Position numbers and translations under genes: made by a program
Part shown: positions 1 through 8,565 of the stretch, piece by piece
Position numbering within the stretch: position 1 is the stretch's first letter
Layout: each line of letters starts with the position of its first letter
Source of the DNA: an uncultured Mogibacterium sp.
GTDB lineage: Bacteria; Bacillota; Clostridia; Peptostreptococcales; Anaerovoracaceae
DNA: 64,000 bases
Direction: 5' to 3'
Assembly: GCF_938041965.1 (NCBI RefSeq)
Contig: NZ_CALISE010000003.1
Location: 62,001 to 126,000 of the forward strand
The notes under the pieces: generated by a model
Seen by the model: the letters and a program-made list of their open reading frames with translations, nothing else
Databases searched by the model: none
What the model was told of the DNA's origin: nothing

Positions 1-2064
1 ACCGTAGCTCTTAACTCCTTGCTTATCATGCTTGTAATCTACAAACGGCCATGTTTCACCTTTTTCTGCATAGTCGAAACTCTTCTGGAGTGCCGCACCG
101 TATACGGAGAGTGGTTTTATTGATGAACCTGCCTGCCTTGGGTTAAGTGCACGGTTATACAGTCTGCTGCCGGATTGACCACGACCACCTACCATCGCCT
201 TTATCTTGCCGCTTCCGACTTCGACTACAACCATTGCCGCTTGTGGCTGAATGGTCTTTTCGTTTAAAGAGTATGCGTCTGGTTTAATGATCAATGTGTT
301 TCCAGACTTTACCATAGCCTTAGGGAAGTCCTTGAAATAACTCTTATCAATAACCAGATTGTCGTCGCTATCCAGTTTCTTATACTTGCTTGGCACATTT
401 ATAAATCCACCTGAATATATGTAGAATGTACCGTTTTCTTGAACATATTGTTTTTTGAACTCAAGGCTATAATTTACTTTTCCACCAGCCTTTGTAGTGA
501 ATATATTTAGCCTTTTGTTACGTTTAATAGTAACTGAACCATCTTTATTAATGGTTACTTCGTCACTCTTTAGCGTGAAGTCACCGTCAGAGTTAAAGCT
601 ATCGTTATAGTCATATAATAGTATAGTTCCGTTGGCACTTATCACATTGCCAGAAGAATCCTTGCGTATACTTACTAGGGAAGGGAAGTTAGATCCTGTT
701 TCGAATTCCTTTGTTATTACACTTTGTGCTGTAGAATCCATAGTGGAGTGTATCTGCAGTCCTCCGGTGTAGATCATTCTTTCAGCTTCTTCTGGTGAAA
801 TATTGTACTTCTTCTGTAAGTCGTGAGATACTTCATCAATTACATATTCATTGAAATATGAATTCACACTCTTGTTACTTTTAACAGATGGGTTGATGAA
901 GTTGATTAAGTCTTTATTATAAGCTGCTTTAAATTCTTTATCTGTTATATAGCCTTGTTCGTGCATCAGCTTAAGGGCAGTATCACGGCGATTCTTAGAT
1001 GTGTCATTAGCTATATAAGTATCTGGGTCACGGAGGATTATATTGGTATTTCCTTCGGTTACAGAGTCTTTACCAACAAGTTTAACTAGCGCATAAGTAT
1101 CAGGCGCCTGAGGAAGGGCAGCAAGCGCTGCACACTCATCGAGGGTTAAGTCTTTAGGATCCTTCGAGAAGTAAGCATGCGATGCTGAATATACACCATA
1201 ACTTCCAAAACCTAGGTAAATTGTATTAAGGTACGCTTCGATGATTTGCTTCTTTGATAAAGAACGTTCAATCTGACTAGCATAGTACATCTCGAGAATT
1301 TTACGCTTAATGCTTCGCTGACTCTTGATCTTTGGAAGGTATACATTACGTGCGAGCTGCTGCGTTATAGTACTTGTTCCACTTATATGACCAGAGCCTG
1401 TAAAAGACTGAACTACGGCTCCCGCCATTCTCGTCCAGTTGAACCCGTGGTGCTTCCAGAAAGTCTTATCCTCTAGTGCTACAAAGGCATTGATCATATT
1501 CTTTGGCATATCTTTATAAGATATGAGCTGTCTATCCTGATTGTAGAAAACAGTTGAAACCTTTTTGTCTTGATCATCGTAAATTACCGAGCTTTGAGCT
1601 ACCGAATCATAGATATTCTCTGGGTCTATCTTAGGAGCAGTGCTGATTACAACGAATGTGTAAAGGATTGCAATCACAAATAAGATAGCAAATAAAATGA
1701 TAAGATCCCTTGCAATTTTTCCTTTACATATAACCTTCGGTGTATTTTTAACTTTTTTCCCATTGATAACTACAGATGCACCGAGACTTCTGTTATAGTA
1801 GGGATTTTCCTTAAGAAACAGCCTATCTTTGAGAGGCTCACCATTTCCCTTAAGTAATCGTGCAAGAAAAGAGCCTCTATTGTTTTTAGAGCCTTTAGTG
1901 TTAGCTTTATTTTTTTTGTTTCTTTTGCTGCCTTTATTAGACGATTTATCTCCGGCATTAGCAGATGCCTGTGGTGAATCATCGCTATCAAGCGCTTCGA
2001 ACTTAGATAGAAATTCATCTATTTCACGTTCGTTATTAGAAATCTTGTCATTATCAGACTTCAT
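1..2064 (-). CDS. ponA: Class A penicillin-binding protein 1A, 3' end cut off
   Basis: Bifunctional peptidoglycan synthase: glycosyltransferase plus DD-transpeptidase, anchored in the cell membrane with its catalytic part outside. The 688 visible residues begin with a hydrophilic, Asn/Lys-rich cytoplasmic tail of about 115 residues, then one membrane segment (about 118-140). The GT51 domain follows, with catalytic Glu198 in EDKTFWKHHG and the family block ending in QQLARNVYL. The transpeptidase nucleophile motif SSIK lies at 647-650, so the window edge removes the SxN and KTG motifs. The ATG at 2064 follows a GGAGGG ribosome binding site. It stands alone behind a terminator at 2187-2236. The family call is secure; the exact PBP name is by analogy. 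Confidence 0.93.
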   Translation of the reverse strand, partial: MKSDNDKISNNEREIDEFLSKFEALDSDDSPQASANAGDKSSNKGSKRNKKNKANTKGSKNNRGSFLARLLKGNGEPLKDRLFLKENPYYNRSLGASVVINGKKVKNTPKVICKGKIARDLIILFAILFVIAILYTFVVISTAPKIDPENIYDSVAQSSVIYDDQDKKVSTVFYNQDRQLISYKDMPKNMINAFVALEDKTFWKHHGFNWTRMAGAVVQSFTGSGHISGTSTITQQLARNVYLPKIKSQRSIKRKILEMYYASQIERSLSKKQIIEAYLNTIYLGFGSYGVYSASHAYFSKDPKDLTLDECAALAALPQAPDTYALVKLVGKDSVTEGNTNIILRDPDTYIANDTSKNRRDTALKLMHEQGYITDKEFKAAYNKDLINFINPSVKSNKSVNSYFNEYVIDEVSHDLQKKYNISPEEAERMIYTGGLQIHSTMDSTAQSVITKEFETGSNFPSLVSIRKDSSGNVISANGTILLYDYNDSFNSDGDFTLKSDEVTINKDGSVTIKRNKRLNIFTTKAGGKVNYSLEFKKQYVQENGTFYIYSGGFINVPSKYKKLDSDDNLVIDKSYFKDFPKAMVKSGNTLIIKPDAYSLNEKTIQPQAAMVVVEVGSGKIKAMVGGRGQSGSRLYNRALNPRQAGSSIKPLSVYGAALQKSFDYAEKGETWPFVDYKHDKQGVKSYG

Positions 2065-2186
2065 TAGAAACCCTCCAATTATAAATAATAAATATAAAGC
2101 AGATTATTACATTATATAATCCATATCATTATATCACATATATTCGTATGAAAAATATTAATAGAAGCTTAAATTAAATTATTATG

Positions 2187-2236
2187 AAAAAACGCCTCTA
2201 TTCTATCTGATAGTCATCAAATAGGGCAGAAGCGTT
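2187..2236 (-). terminator. Rho-independent terminator
   Basis: On the minus strand an imperfect hairpin with arms AACGC and GCGTT at its base (2191-2195 and 2232-2236) is followed by a run of T (2187-2192 read as A on the plus strand). It sits downstream of the gene at 2297-3766 and upstream of the PBP gene, so it should end the former transcript. Confidence 0.65.
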
Positions 2237-2296
2237 AAAATGTATTTTAATAGAACACTTAAAATCATATTCTATTTCACACTAAACAAATGTATT

Positions 2297-3766
2297 TTAA
2301 AAATTTATTAGCCCAGATTTTGTATAAGAGTTTACATAATTGAGTATAGTATTAGTTACCTTTATACCAGCATCTGGATCATCATCATTTAGGTTAATAT
2401 GAGTAATTTTAGCTTTGGACTGAACACTCTTAAGCAGTGACATAGTTGTAAACTTTTGATCCCTGTCAATTGGAATTGCGATTGTCTGCGCTGCTTTATC
2501 ATTTACATTTGAGTAAATAGAACTTAGAGCACTAGAAAGCTTCTGGTCTTTGTTTTCATATGCATCATACAAGTCATAGGTCTTAATTTCTAAGCCAGAT
2601 AGTGATGCCGCTGATGCATTATCCTTCATTATTTGGTCACGATATGCATTGGTAACACCTGTCGTATTCATCTTAAGATGCATAGTATCACCTTCTACAT
2701 ATAGCTCTTCCATTGTATTTGTAGCATATACATCACCCTTTGAATACTTATGAGGAATCTTATCCTCGTCACTGAACCTATAATTGCTATTTTTATCTAT
2801 ATAGAGATAAGTTGTTAAATACTCAATCGTACTTTGAGATATTGCAGTGTCTGGCAACTTTGATTCATCCGTGATGACAGAATAGGTCATCTTAGCATCT
2901 GGGAAATATTTTTTGTTTGCCTTCATAAATTTCTCGACTTGGCCGTCAAAGTACTCCTTTGTATCATCTAGGTTGTATGAATCTACAAGAAGTGTAAACT
3001 CAAGCGAACTTGGATACATATTACCGTTATTTCCTACCTTCATATCAGCAATCTGGTATGATACAGATTTGTTTTTATATTTAGATACTATGGAACTGAA
3101 TACATCAAACACATCTGGTTGTTGTGAGATGTAGGAGCTAGGAACATCGGTTTTGATGCCAGTAATCTTAATTTTGATACCAGTATTCTGTGTTCTCGCT
3201 TCTGTAGTATATGGGATAGATATATCACTCATACCACTTGCGAATGAATTATTTGATATATATAGTTTCTTTCCGCCACTTACATATATGACATTGGAAT
3301 TTGCAGGTATATATGATTTGTTTATATTCTTTGCTCCGACATGATCATTATTTTCGTTATTCATAAATATTGCTATTACGCTGCCTCCATTTGTCTTGGA
3401 TGTTGATACTTCATGGAGAGTAGCAAGTGCATCAGCATCAATAGCAGCAGTCTTATAATTATAATCGGCGATAACAACAGTGGCAGGAGCCGTAACATCT
3501 GATGCTGTCTTGGTGATAATTATATTACCGTGTTCATCGGTTATAAATAAAACCTTATCTTTAGCGGTTTCGCTTTCGATAAATTTCTGCAGTTCAGAAT
3601 TAGATTTAAAATCTTTTGATTTTGATAAGAGCTGCTCACGAAAACTCATGTAGTTTTCCTTATTAACAAGCCGAGTCTTCGTCATTTTATAATATGCGAT
3701 AATGCCGACAAATGCTAAAACAATTACGAGCACAATAGCTGTGGTTTTTTTATTAGAATTACGCAT
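2297..3766 (-). CDS. Membrane-anchored M20-peptidase-like protein, probably inactive
   Basis: 489 residues: one N-terminal membrane anchor (about 9-26), then a soluble domain predicted outside the cell. The fold reads like an M20/M42 metallopeptidase. A GNIIITK strand is followed by a VVIADYNY strand where the family has its first metal-binding His-x-Asp. An IAIFMNNENNDHVGA segment stands where the catalytic Glu-Glu and Gly-Ala lie. A dimerisation-like domain follows (about 190-290), then a return to the catalytic half. All expected metal ligands seem replaced, so it is probably a pseudoenzyme. That assignment is by eye and tentative; an unrelated exported protein is possible. The start has a GAAAGGA ribosome binding site. 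It is transcribed divergently from rpmB. Confidence 0.5.
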   Translation of the reverse strand: MRNSNKKTTAIVLVIVLAFVGIIAYYKMTKTRLVNKENYMSFREQLLSKSKDFKSNSELQKFIESETAKDKVLFITDEHGNIIITKTASDVTAPATVVIADYNYKTAAIDADALATLHEVSTSKTNGGSVIAIFMNNENNDHVGAKNINKSYIPANSNVIYVSGGKKLYISNNSFASGMSDISIPYTTEARTQNTGIKIKITGIKTDVPSSYISQQPDVFDVFSSIVSKYKNKSVSYQIADMKVGNNGNMYPSSLEFTLLVDSYNLDDTKEYFDGQVEKFMKANKKYFPDAKMTYSVITDESKLPDTAISQSTIEYLTTYLYIDKNSNYRFSDEDKIPHKYSKGDVYATNTMEELYVEGDTMHLKMNTTGVTNAYRDQIMKDNASAASLSGLEIKTYDLYDAYENKDQKLSSALSSIYSNVNDKAAQTIAIPIDRDQKFTTMSLLKSVQSKAKITHINLNDDDPDAGIKVTNTILNYVNSYTKSGLINF

Positions 3767-3805
3767 GGAAATCCTTTCAGTATTTTTATATCTTATATAG
3801 AGTTC

Positions 3806-3834
3806 ATTATACAGAGTAAGTGTGAAGATTAGAA
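3806..3834 (-). promoter_or_regulatory. Possible promoter of the M20-like gene
   Basis: On the minus strand a TATAAT hexamer (3806-3811) lies 17 bases from a weak -35 candidate TTCTAA (3829-3834), about 40 bases upstream of the start codon at 3766. Only the -10 matches well. Confidence 0.35.
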
Positions 3835-3870
3835 CAAGAAAATCTACTATTATGATACTTAATTAATTTC

Positions 3871-3901
3871 TAATTTGATCTTACAAGTGTAGATCAAATT
3901 A
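3871..3901. promoter_or_regulatory. Palindrome between divergent genes, possible operator
   Basis: An 11-base perfect inverted repeat (arms TAATTTGATCT and AGATCAAATTA, 9-base loop). Its centre contains TACAAGTGTA, which matches the TACA-N2-TGTA core bound by BlaI/MecI/CopY-family repressors. It lies between the divergent transcripts of the M20-like gene and rpmB. No such repressor gene is in the window, so an operator role is inference; an AT-rich RNA hairpin is the alternative. Confidence 0.35.
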
Positions 3902-3962
3902 AAGTTGATTTCGGTAATAGTATTTTTATAATTAAATGAATACAAAAATGATAACAAAACCC

Positions 3963-3992
3963 TTGCACCTAGTGCAATTGTTGTGTTATAAT
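3963..3992 (+). promoter_or_regulatory. Sigma-A promoter of rpmB
   Basis: TTGCAC (3963-3968), an 18-base spacer, and a perfect TATAAT (3987-3992). It ends 54 bases before the rpmB start codon and fits a vegetative promoter. Confidence 0.7.
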
Positions 3993-4046
3993 TTTCATCG
4001 CGTTACTAGTGAATGCAACTATATTAACTACAAGGAGGTGCGGCAA

Positions 4047-4238
4047 ATGTCCAGAAAATGTGAAGTTTGCGGTAAGGGTCAGACTTCGGGAAACGCTGTT
4101 TCTCATTCTAACAGACATTCGAAGAGAAAGTGGAATGCTAATATTCAGTCTGTAAGGATTAGCGAGAACGGTACGGTCAGAAAGGCAAACGTTTGCACGA
4201 GTTGCCTGAGATCTGGCAAAGTAGACCGTGCCATTTAG
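4047..4238 (+). CDS. rpmB: Ribosomal protein bL28
   Basis: 63-residue large-subunit ribosomal protein. It starts MSRKCEVCGKG and has two Cys pairs (Cys5/Cys8 and CTSC near the C-terminus), as in the zinc-ribbon form of bL28. The central SNRHSKRKW segment is the family signature. The ATG at 4047 is chosen because AAGGAGGTG lies 7 bases before it; the frame is open further upstream but that extension would run through the promoter. It is a single-gene transcript between the promoter at 3963 and the terminator at 4260. Confidence 0.97.
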   Translation: MSRKCEVCGKGQTSGNAVSHSNRHSKRKWNANIQSVRISENGTVRKANVCTSCLRSGKVDRAI

Positions 4239-4259
4239 TCTATATACCCGATTTCTTGT

Positions 4260-4291
4260 CTTAAACGGCTAGCCGTTTAAGGCTTTTTTTA
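4260..4291 (+). terminator. Rho-independent terminator after rpmB
   Basis: A perfect 22-base palindrome (4260-4281, CTTAAACGGCT and its complement) followed by GGC and a run of seven T. This is a textbook intrinsic terminator. Confidence 0.9.
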
Positions 4292-4397
4292 TTTTTGAAT
4301 TAAATCGATATATAATCGCTATTCATTAAATAATCGGATATAATCTTAAATATAGGTTTACGGAAGAAAGGGTAGTTAATGCGATGTGGAGGATGTC

Positions 4398-4796
4398 ATG
4401 CAGGTACTTAATAAATCTCATTATGGAGCTATAAACATCACTAAACAAGTTATGAATAAACTTGTCCTTGATGAATTACTTAAACATGAAGATATTGTAT
4501 TCCCATGCAGCCAGACAGGAAAACCCTTAAAAAAAGGATTCTTTTCCGGTATAAATGAACTGCTTTCTTCTATTGAGATTCATGAGGCAGCCAATGGGAC
4601 TTACATAGTCTTCTATATTATAGTAAAGTTTGGAGAAAGTATTAATGAGATTAGTAAGGCTATTTTTGATAGTATAGAGCGTGACTTCGAAATGTTTTCT
4701 CTCGTCAAACCTGTAGAGATAAAAGCCTGCATTAAGGGTGTACAAGCTGAGCATCTTACGAGAAGAAATGTTGAAGTGATTAGGACGAATGAATAG
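4398..4796 (+). CDS. Asp23/Gls24 family envelope stress protein
   Basis: 132-residue protein of the Asp23/Gls24 family, cytoplasmic proteins linked to envelope stress. The N-terminal SHYGAINITKQVMNKL, the internal VKFGESINEISKAIFDSI helix and the VEIKACIKGVQ strand fit the family. The ATG at 4398 is preferred because GGAGG (4388-4392) lies 5 bases before it; a GTG at 4386 would overlap that site. In many clostridia this gene lies next to rpmB and is followed by a DAK-domain kinase gene before recG; here the kinase gene is absent and recG follows after 3 bases. A second family member is encoded at 53150-53506. Confidence 0.8.
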   Translation: MQVLNKSHYGAINITKQVMNKLVLDELLKHEDIVFPCSQTGKPLKKGFFSGINELLSSIEIHEAANGTYIVFYIIVKFGESINEISKAIFDSIERDFEMFSLVKPVEIKACIKGVQAEHLTRRNVEVIRTNE

Positions 4797-4799
4797 AGT

Positions 4800-6845
4800 A
4801 TGAGATTAAGCGATAGTATAATGACAATTAAGGGTGTGGGTGCTAAAAAGCAAATACTGCTTGAAGCTATGGGAATATCCACTATATACGATTTACTTGA
4901 ACATAAGCCATTTAGATATCAGAACAGGCTGAGTAGGGAGCCTTTTATGGATGTTCCTGAAGGTAAAGATGTTTTGATAGGTGGCATATTAATTAATAAG
5001 AGGCTTAGGTCTATAGGAAAAGGTCGAACAATGCTTGAATGTGCGCTCCGAGATGAGAGCGGTATCTTTCACGCAATTTTTTTTAATATGCCTTTTCTTG
5101 AAAAGAATTTAAGATTGGGCACTGATTACACATTGTTTGGTAAGATGAAGTGGAGAAATGGGGCAAAGACTATTGTCAATCCCGAAATGTATCCTACGGA
5201 TAGTCCTCGCGACATTCGTGGCATAATTCCTGTCTATAGACACACTGCAGGAATATCCTCTAATGAATTATCTAAACTGGTTCGAAGCATAGTGGACAAG
5301 CTAGATGAATCATGTGAGTGGCTGGGCGATGAGCTTATCGAGAAAAATAATCTTGCTCCCGAAGACTATGCATATAGGAATATTCATTTTCCAGAAAGTG
5401 GAGCAGCCTACAATAGGGCAAAGTTTAGATTAATATATGATAAACTACTGGCATTTCAATATTCCGTTCTGTATAACCGTCGAATTCTTGATGAAGAATG
5501 CGGAAACTCAAAGATTGCCCCAGTAGACATAGGCAAGTTCTTGGAGTCTCTTCCTTTTAGACTTACGTTAGGGCAGCAGAGTGCAATAGATGATATAGAA
5601 CATGATTTGATGAACACAAGAGCCATGAACAGGCTCGTACAGGGCGATGTTGGCTGCGGAAAAACTGTCGTCGCTGAAACAGCTATCTTTCATGCTGTTA
5701 GTGCGGGGTGGCAGGCTGCGTTTATGGCGCCAACTGAAATTTTAGCTAGACAGCACTTTGCTAAGCTTAGTGTGGATTTTGCAAAGTTCGGAATGAGAAC
5801 AGCACTTCTTATCAGTGGACTTAAATCAGCTGAGAGAAGAGAAATTCTTGCAGGTATTTCTAACGGTGATATCGATATAATTGTAGGGACGCATGCCCTC
5901 ATTCAGTCTGATGTAGAGTTTGCAAAGCTCGGTCTAGTTATAACCGATGAGCAACATAGATTTGGTGTTAACCAACGAAAGATTTTGTCAGAAAAATCAG
6001 AAGCTGTTAATGTACTGGTAATGTCGGCAACTCCAATTCCTAGAACGCTCGCGGCTACAGTCTTTGGTGATATGGATTTTTCTGTAATAAAGAGTAAACC
6101 ATCGAATCGCAAGGATATAATAACAAGATATGCTACCGAAAAATCTCGAGAACGTGTGTATGCAAATGTTTATAACGAGGTAAAGAGCGGTAATAGAGCG
6201 TATATTGTAGCACCGTCAATCGAGGATAATGAAGAAAGCGATTTAATATCAGCGGAAGCGCTGTATGAAGAACTGAAAATAAAATTTAAGGGTTTAAAAG
6301 TAGGGCTTATTCACGGAAAACTTGATAAATTAGAAAAAGAGCGAATAATGAATGAATTTGCTGATGGGTCTATCAATGTGCTCGTATCGACTGTTGTAAT
6401 TGAAGTTGGTATAGATGTTCCTGAAGCAACTGTCATAGTAATTGAAAATGCAGAAAGATTCGGTTTAGCTCAGCTACATCAACTTAGGGGGAGAGTTGGA
6501 AGAAATGATTTGCAGTCATTTTGCTATCTAATTTGTTATAGTAATTCTGAGAATGCAATAGCACGAATGAATGCCATGGTAGAGATGAGCGATGGGTTTG
6601 AGATTAGCGAAGAGGATTATAGGCTTCGTGGTGCGGGTGATTTGATGGGGACTATGCAGCACGGTTATTCTGGTAATAGTTTTTATGACTTATTTGGATA
6701 TGATAAAATATTAAAACTTGCAACTTCTGACGCAGAACAGATCCTGTCTAAGGATCAAAGTGAGATTAAAGACCTCGTAGACATAGAGCAGCTGCAGCTT
6801 AGAACAAACAATATCATGATGCAAGATAATAGTAATATAATATAG
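4800..6845 (+). CDS. recG: ATP-dependent DNA helicase RecG
   Basis: 681-residue helicase that reverses stalled replication forks and branch-migrates Holliday junctions. Visible parts: N-terminal wedge/OB domain, Walker A GDVGCGKT (282-289, Cys where Ser is commonest), DEQHRFG box, motif III MSATPIPRTLA, and the C-terminal helicase half with RGRVGR. Length is typical. It starts 3 bases after the asp23 stop and has no clear ribosome binding site of its own, which suggests translational coupling. rsmD follows 24 bases later. Confidence 0.97.
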   Translation: MRLSDSIMTIKGVGAKKQILLEAMGISTIYDLLEHKPFRYQNRLSREPFMDVPEGKDVLIGGILINKRLRSIGKGRTMLECALRDESGIFHAIFFNMPFLEKNLRLGTDYTLFGKMKWRNGAKTIVNPEMYPTDSPRDIRGIIPVYRHTAGISSNELSKLVRSIVDKLDESCEWLGDELIEKNNLAPEDYAYRNIHFPESGAAYNRAKFRLIYDKLLAFQYSVLYNRRILDEECGNSKIAPVDIGKFLESLPFRLTLGQQSAIDDIEHDLMNTRAMNRLVQGDVGCGKTVVAETAIFHAVSAGWQAAFMAPTEILARQHFAKLSVDFAKFGMRTALLISGLKSAERREILAGISNGDIDIIVGTHALIQSDVEFAKLGLVITDEQHRFGVNQRKILSEKSEAVNVLVMSATPIPRTLAATVFGDMDFSVIKSKPSNRKDIITRYATEKSRERVYANVYNEVKSGNRAYIVAPSIEDNEESDLISAEALYEELKIKFKGLKVGLIHGKLDKLEKERIMNEFADGSINVLVSTVVIEVGIDVPEATVIVIENAERFGLAQLHQLRGRVGRNDLQSFCYLICYSNSENAIARMNAMVEMSDGFEISEEDYRLRGAGDLMGTMQHGYSGNSFYDLFGYDKILKLATSDAEQILSKDQSEIKDLVDIEQLQLRTNNIMMQDNSNII

Positions 6846-6869
6846 TAGGAAATAGCAAAGGAGATATCA

Positions 6870-7406
6870 ATGAGGATTAATTCCGGCAGGTTCAAATACA
6901 GAAAATTGGAGATTCCTGAGAGCGCTAGACCCACTACAGAGAAAGTTAGAGAAGCGGTCTTCAGCATGCTTATAGGCAAGGTAGAAGGTGCGACAGTGCT
7001 TGATTTATTTGCAGGCTCGGGATCATTAGGACTCGAAGCTCTATCAAGAGGGGCTGAGTTCTGCGTTTTTAACGAAGGTGATAGAAAAAACTATAAGATT
7101 CTAAAAAATAATATTGAAAATTGTAAGGCTGAAGAAATTTCTTCAACATATAATAATGATTTTAGAAAGGCGCTTATACTTGCAAATAGAGAGTTTGATA
7201 TAATATTTGTAGACCCACCTTACCGTGAAGGGTATTATGGTGAAGTCTTCGAACTCGTTGAGGAATATGGGCTTTTGGCAGATGGTGGAGTGATTGTAGC
7301 TGAGCATTTAAACGATAATGAATTATCTGACAATATGCTTAGCTTCTCTAGAACTAAGCATAAAAGGTATGGAACTATAGGTGTAGACTTTTTCGAAAGA
7401 GCCTAA
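6870..7406 (+). CDS. rsmD: 16S rRNA (guanine966-N2) methyltransferase RsmD
   Basis: 178-residue SAM-dependent methyltransferase acting on G966 of 16S rRNA during small-subunit assembly. The N-terminal RPTTEKVREAVFSML is the family signature. The SAM-binding loop is VLDLFAGSGSLGLEAL, and the catalytic motif is DPPY in IIFVDPPYREG. The start follows AAAGGAGAT. It is clustered with recG and coaD as in many Firmicutes, probably one operon. Confidence 0.96.
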   Translation: MRINSGRFKYRKLEIPESARPTTEKVREAVFSMLIGKVEGATVLDLFAGSGSLGLEALSRGAEFCVFNEGDRKNYKILKNNIENCKAEEISSTYNNDFRKALILANREFDIIFVDPPYREGYYGEVFELVEEYGLLADGGVIVAEHLNDNELSDNMLSFSRTKHKRYGTIGVDFFERA

Positions 7407-7461
7407 AGCCTTGCAAATACAATATCTGTTTGTTAAAATACGTTGAGAGATGGTGATAAAT

Positions 7462-7950
7462 ATGAAGAGAACTGCAATTTATGCGGGTTCTTTTGATCCG
7501 ATAACCAATGGTCATTTGGATATAATTGAACGCGCAGCTAATATGTTCGATAGTTTGACTGTCGGCATAGCCGTTAACAGTTCTAAGACTCCGTTCTTTA
7601 CTTTGGATGAACGCAAGAGGATAATTTCCAAGGTGACGGAACACATACCTAATATCGAAATCGATGTATTCGATGGACTGCTCGCAGAGTATGTTAACAA
7701 GCACGGTTTCGAAGCGGTTGTTAGAGGGCTTAGAGCAACTACTGATTTTGAATATGAAATTCAGATGGCGCAGATGAATGCTCGCTTATACACGGGTGGG
7801 ACAGAGACTGTTTTCTTGATGACAGACCCTCGGTATTCGTTCATTAGTTCATCTCTCATAAAAGAAGTGGTATCTTATGGTGGCGATGTAGATGGGTTGC
7901 TACCAGACTATGCAAACGAAATGATTAAAACAAAAGTTGATAATCAATAA
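7462..7950 (+). CDS. coaD: Phosphopantetheine adenylyltransferase
   Basis: 162-residue CoaD, which makes dephospho-CoA from 4'-phosphopantetheine and ATP, the penultimate step of coenzyme A synthesis. The nucleotidyl-transferase motif is GSFDPITNGHLDII, and VVRGLRATTDFEYE and the ISSSLIKEV C-terminal signature are present. The family start MKRTAIYAG corresponds to ATG 7462; an in-frame ATG 12 bases upstream would add four residues. It lies in the recG-rsmD-coaD cluster. Confidence 0.96.
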   Translation: MKRTAIYAGSFDPITNGHLDIIERAANMFDSLTVGIAVNSSKTPFFTLDERKRIISKVTEHIPNIEIDVFDGLLAEYVNKHGFEAVVRGLRATTDFEYEIQMAQMNARLYTGGTETVFLMTDPRYSFISSSLIKEVVSYGGDVDGLLPDYANEMIKTKVDNQ

Positions 7951-7967
7951 ACTAGGAGGAAATCGTT

Positions 7968-8558
7968 ATGAGCGACGCATCAATTAGAGTTATGACACTA
8001 CTTGACGATCTCGAGGAAATTCTGGCTAATGCATCTAAGGTTCCTTTTTCGGAGAAGGCAATTGTAGATAGCGATGAAATTAGGAGTATTGTTGATGACA
8101 TCAGACTCAGTATGCCTAAGGACATTCAGCAGGCAAAGTGGGTTAAGGACGAGCAGGACAGAATTCTTAACGAAGCAAGAGGTGAGTACGATAAGGTAAT
8201 CATCGCAGCAAAAAAACAGGCTGAATATCTTGTTGAGAATGATATTATCAAGAAGGAAGCCGAAAAGAGGGCGGATGCTCTTATCTCTGAGGCTGAAAAT
8301 CATAGCAGATATATTAAGCTTCGTTCTTATGAGTATGTAGATAAGCTTCTTTTCGACATGCAGAATGACATTGCGAAGGTTGCTACAGAGTACATTCAGC
8401 CAATGAATGATTACTTCACTGACATGCTTGGCGAGATGAATGGAAGAGTAAATAGAAACCGTCAGGAAATGAAAGCGCTTGCTGAACGCATTCAGGGCGG
8501 AGCCTCATATAGCGAAGGTCAGCAGACAGCTCCCGAAGTAGAAGAAGAGGAGCAATAA
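7968..8558 (+). CDS. Coiled-coil protein of unknown function
   Basis: 196 residues, strongly charged and mostly helical, with a long central region rich in Glu, Lys and Ala (about 60-125) that reads as a coiled coil, and an acidic tail ending EVEEEEQ. No signal peptide, membrane segment or catalytic motif is visible. Related proteins sit between coaD and tmcAL in clostridia and are usually labelled hypothetical, or ATPase-like because they resemble V-type ATPase stalk subunits. It has a good site AGGAGGAAA and lies 17 bases after coaD and 7 bases before tmcAL. The function is unknown; DivIVA-like scaffolding is one possibility. Confidence 0.75.
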   Translation: MSDASIRVMTLLDDLEEILANASKVPFSEKAIVDSDEIRSIVDDIRLSMPKDIQQAKWVKDEQDRILNEARGEYDKVIIAAKKQAEYLVENDIIKKEAEKRADALISEAENHSRYIKLRSYEYVDKLLFDMQNDIAKVATEYIQPMNDYFTDMLGEMNGRVNRNRQEMKALAERIQGGASYSEGQQTAPEVEEEEQ

Positions 8559-8565
8559 TTACCCG

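Noticed and set aside
1829..2119. Plus-strand open frame opposite the PBP 5' end
   Set aside because: Antisense shadow of a well-supported gene with no ribosome binding site and no recognisable protein features.
3936..4046. Upstream extension of the bL28 reading frame
   Set aside because: It runs through the promoter and the ribosome binding site; bL28 starts at 4047.
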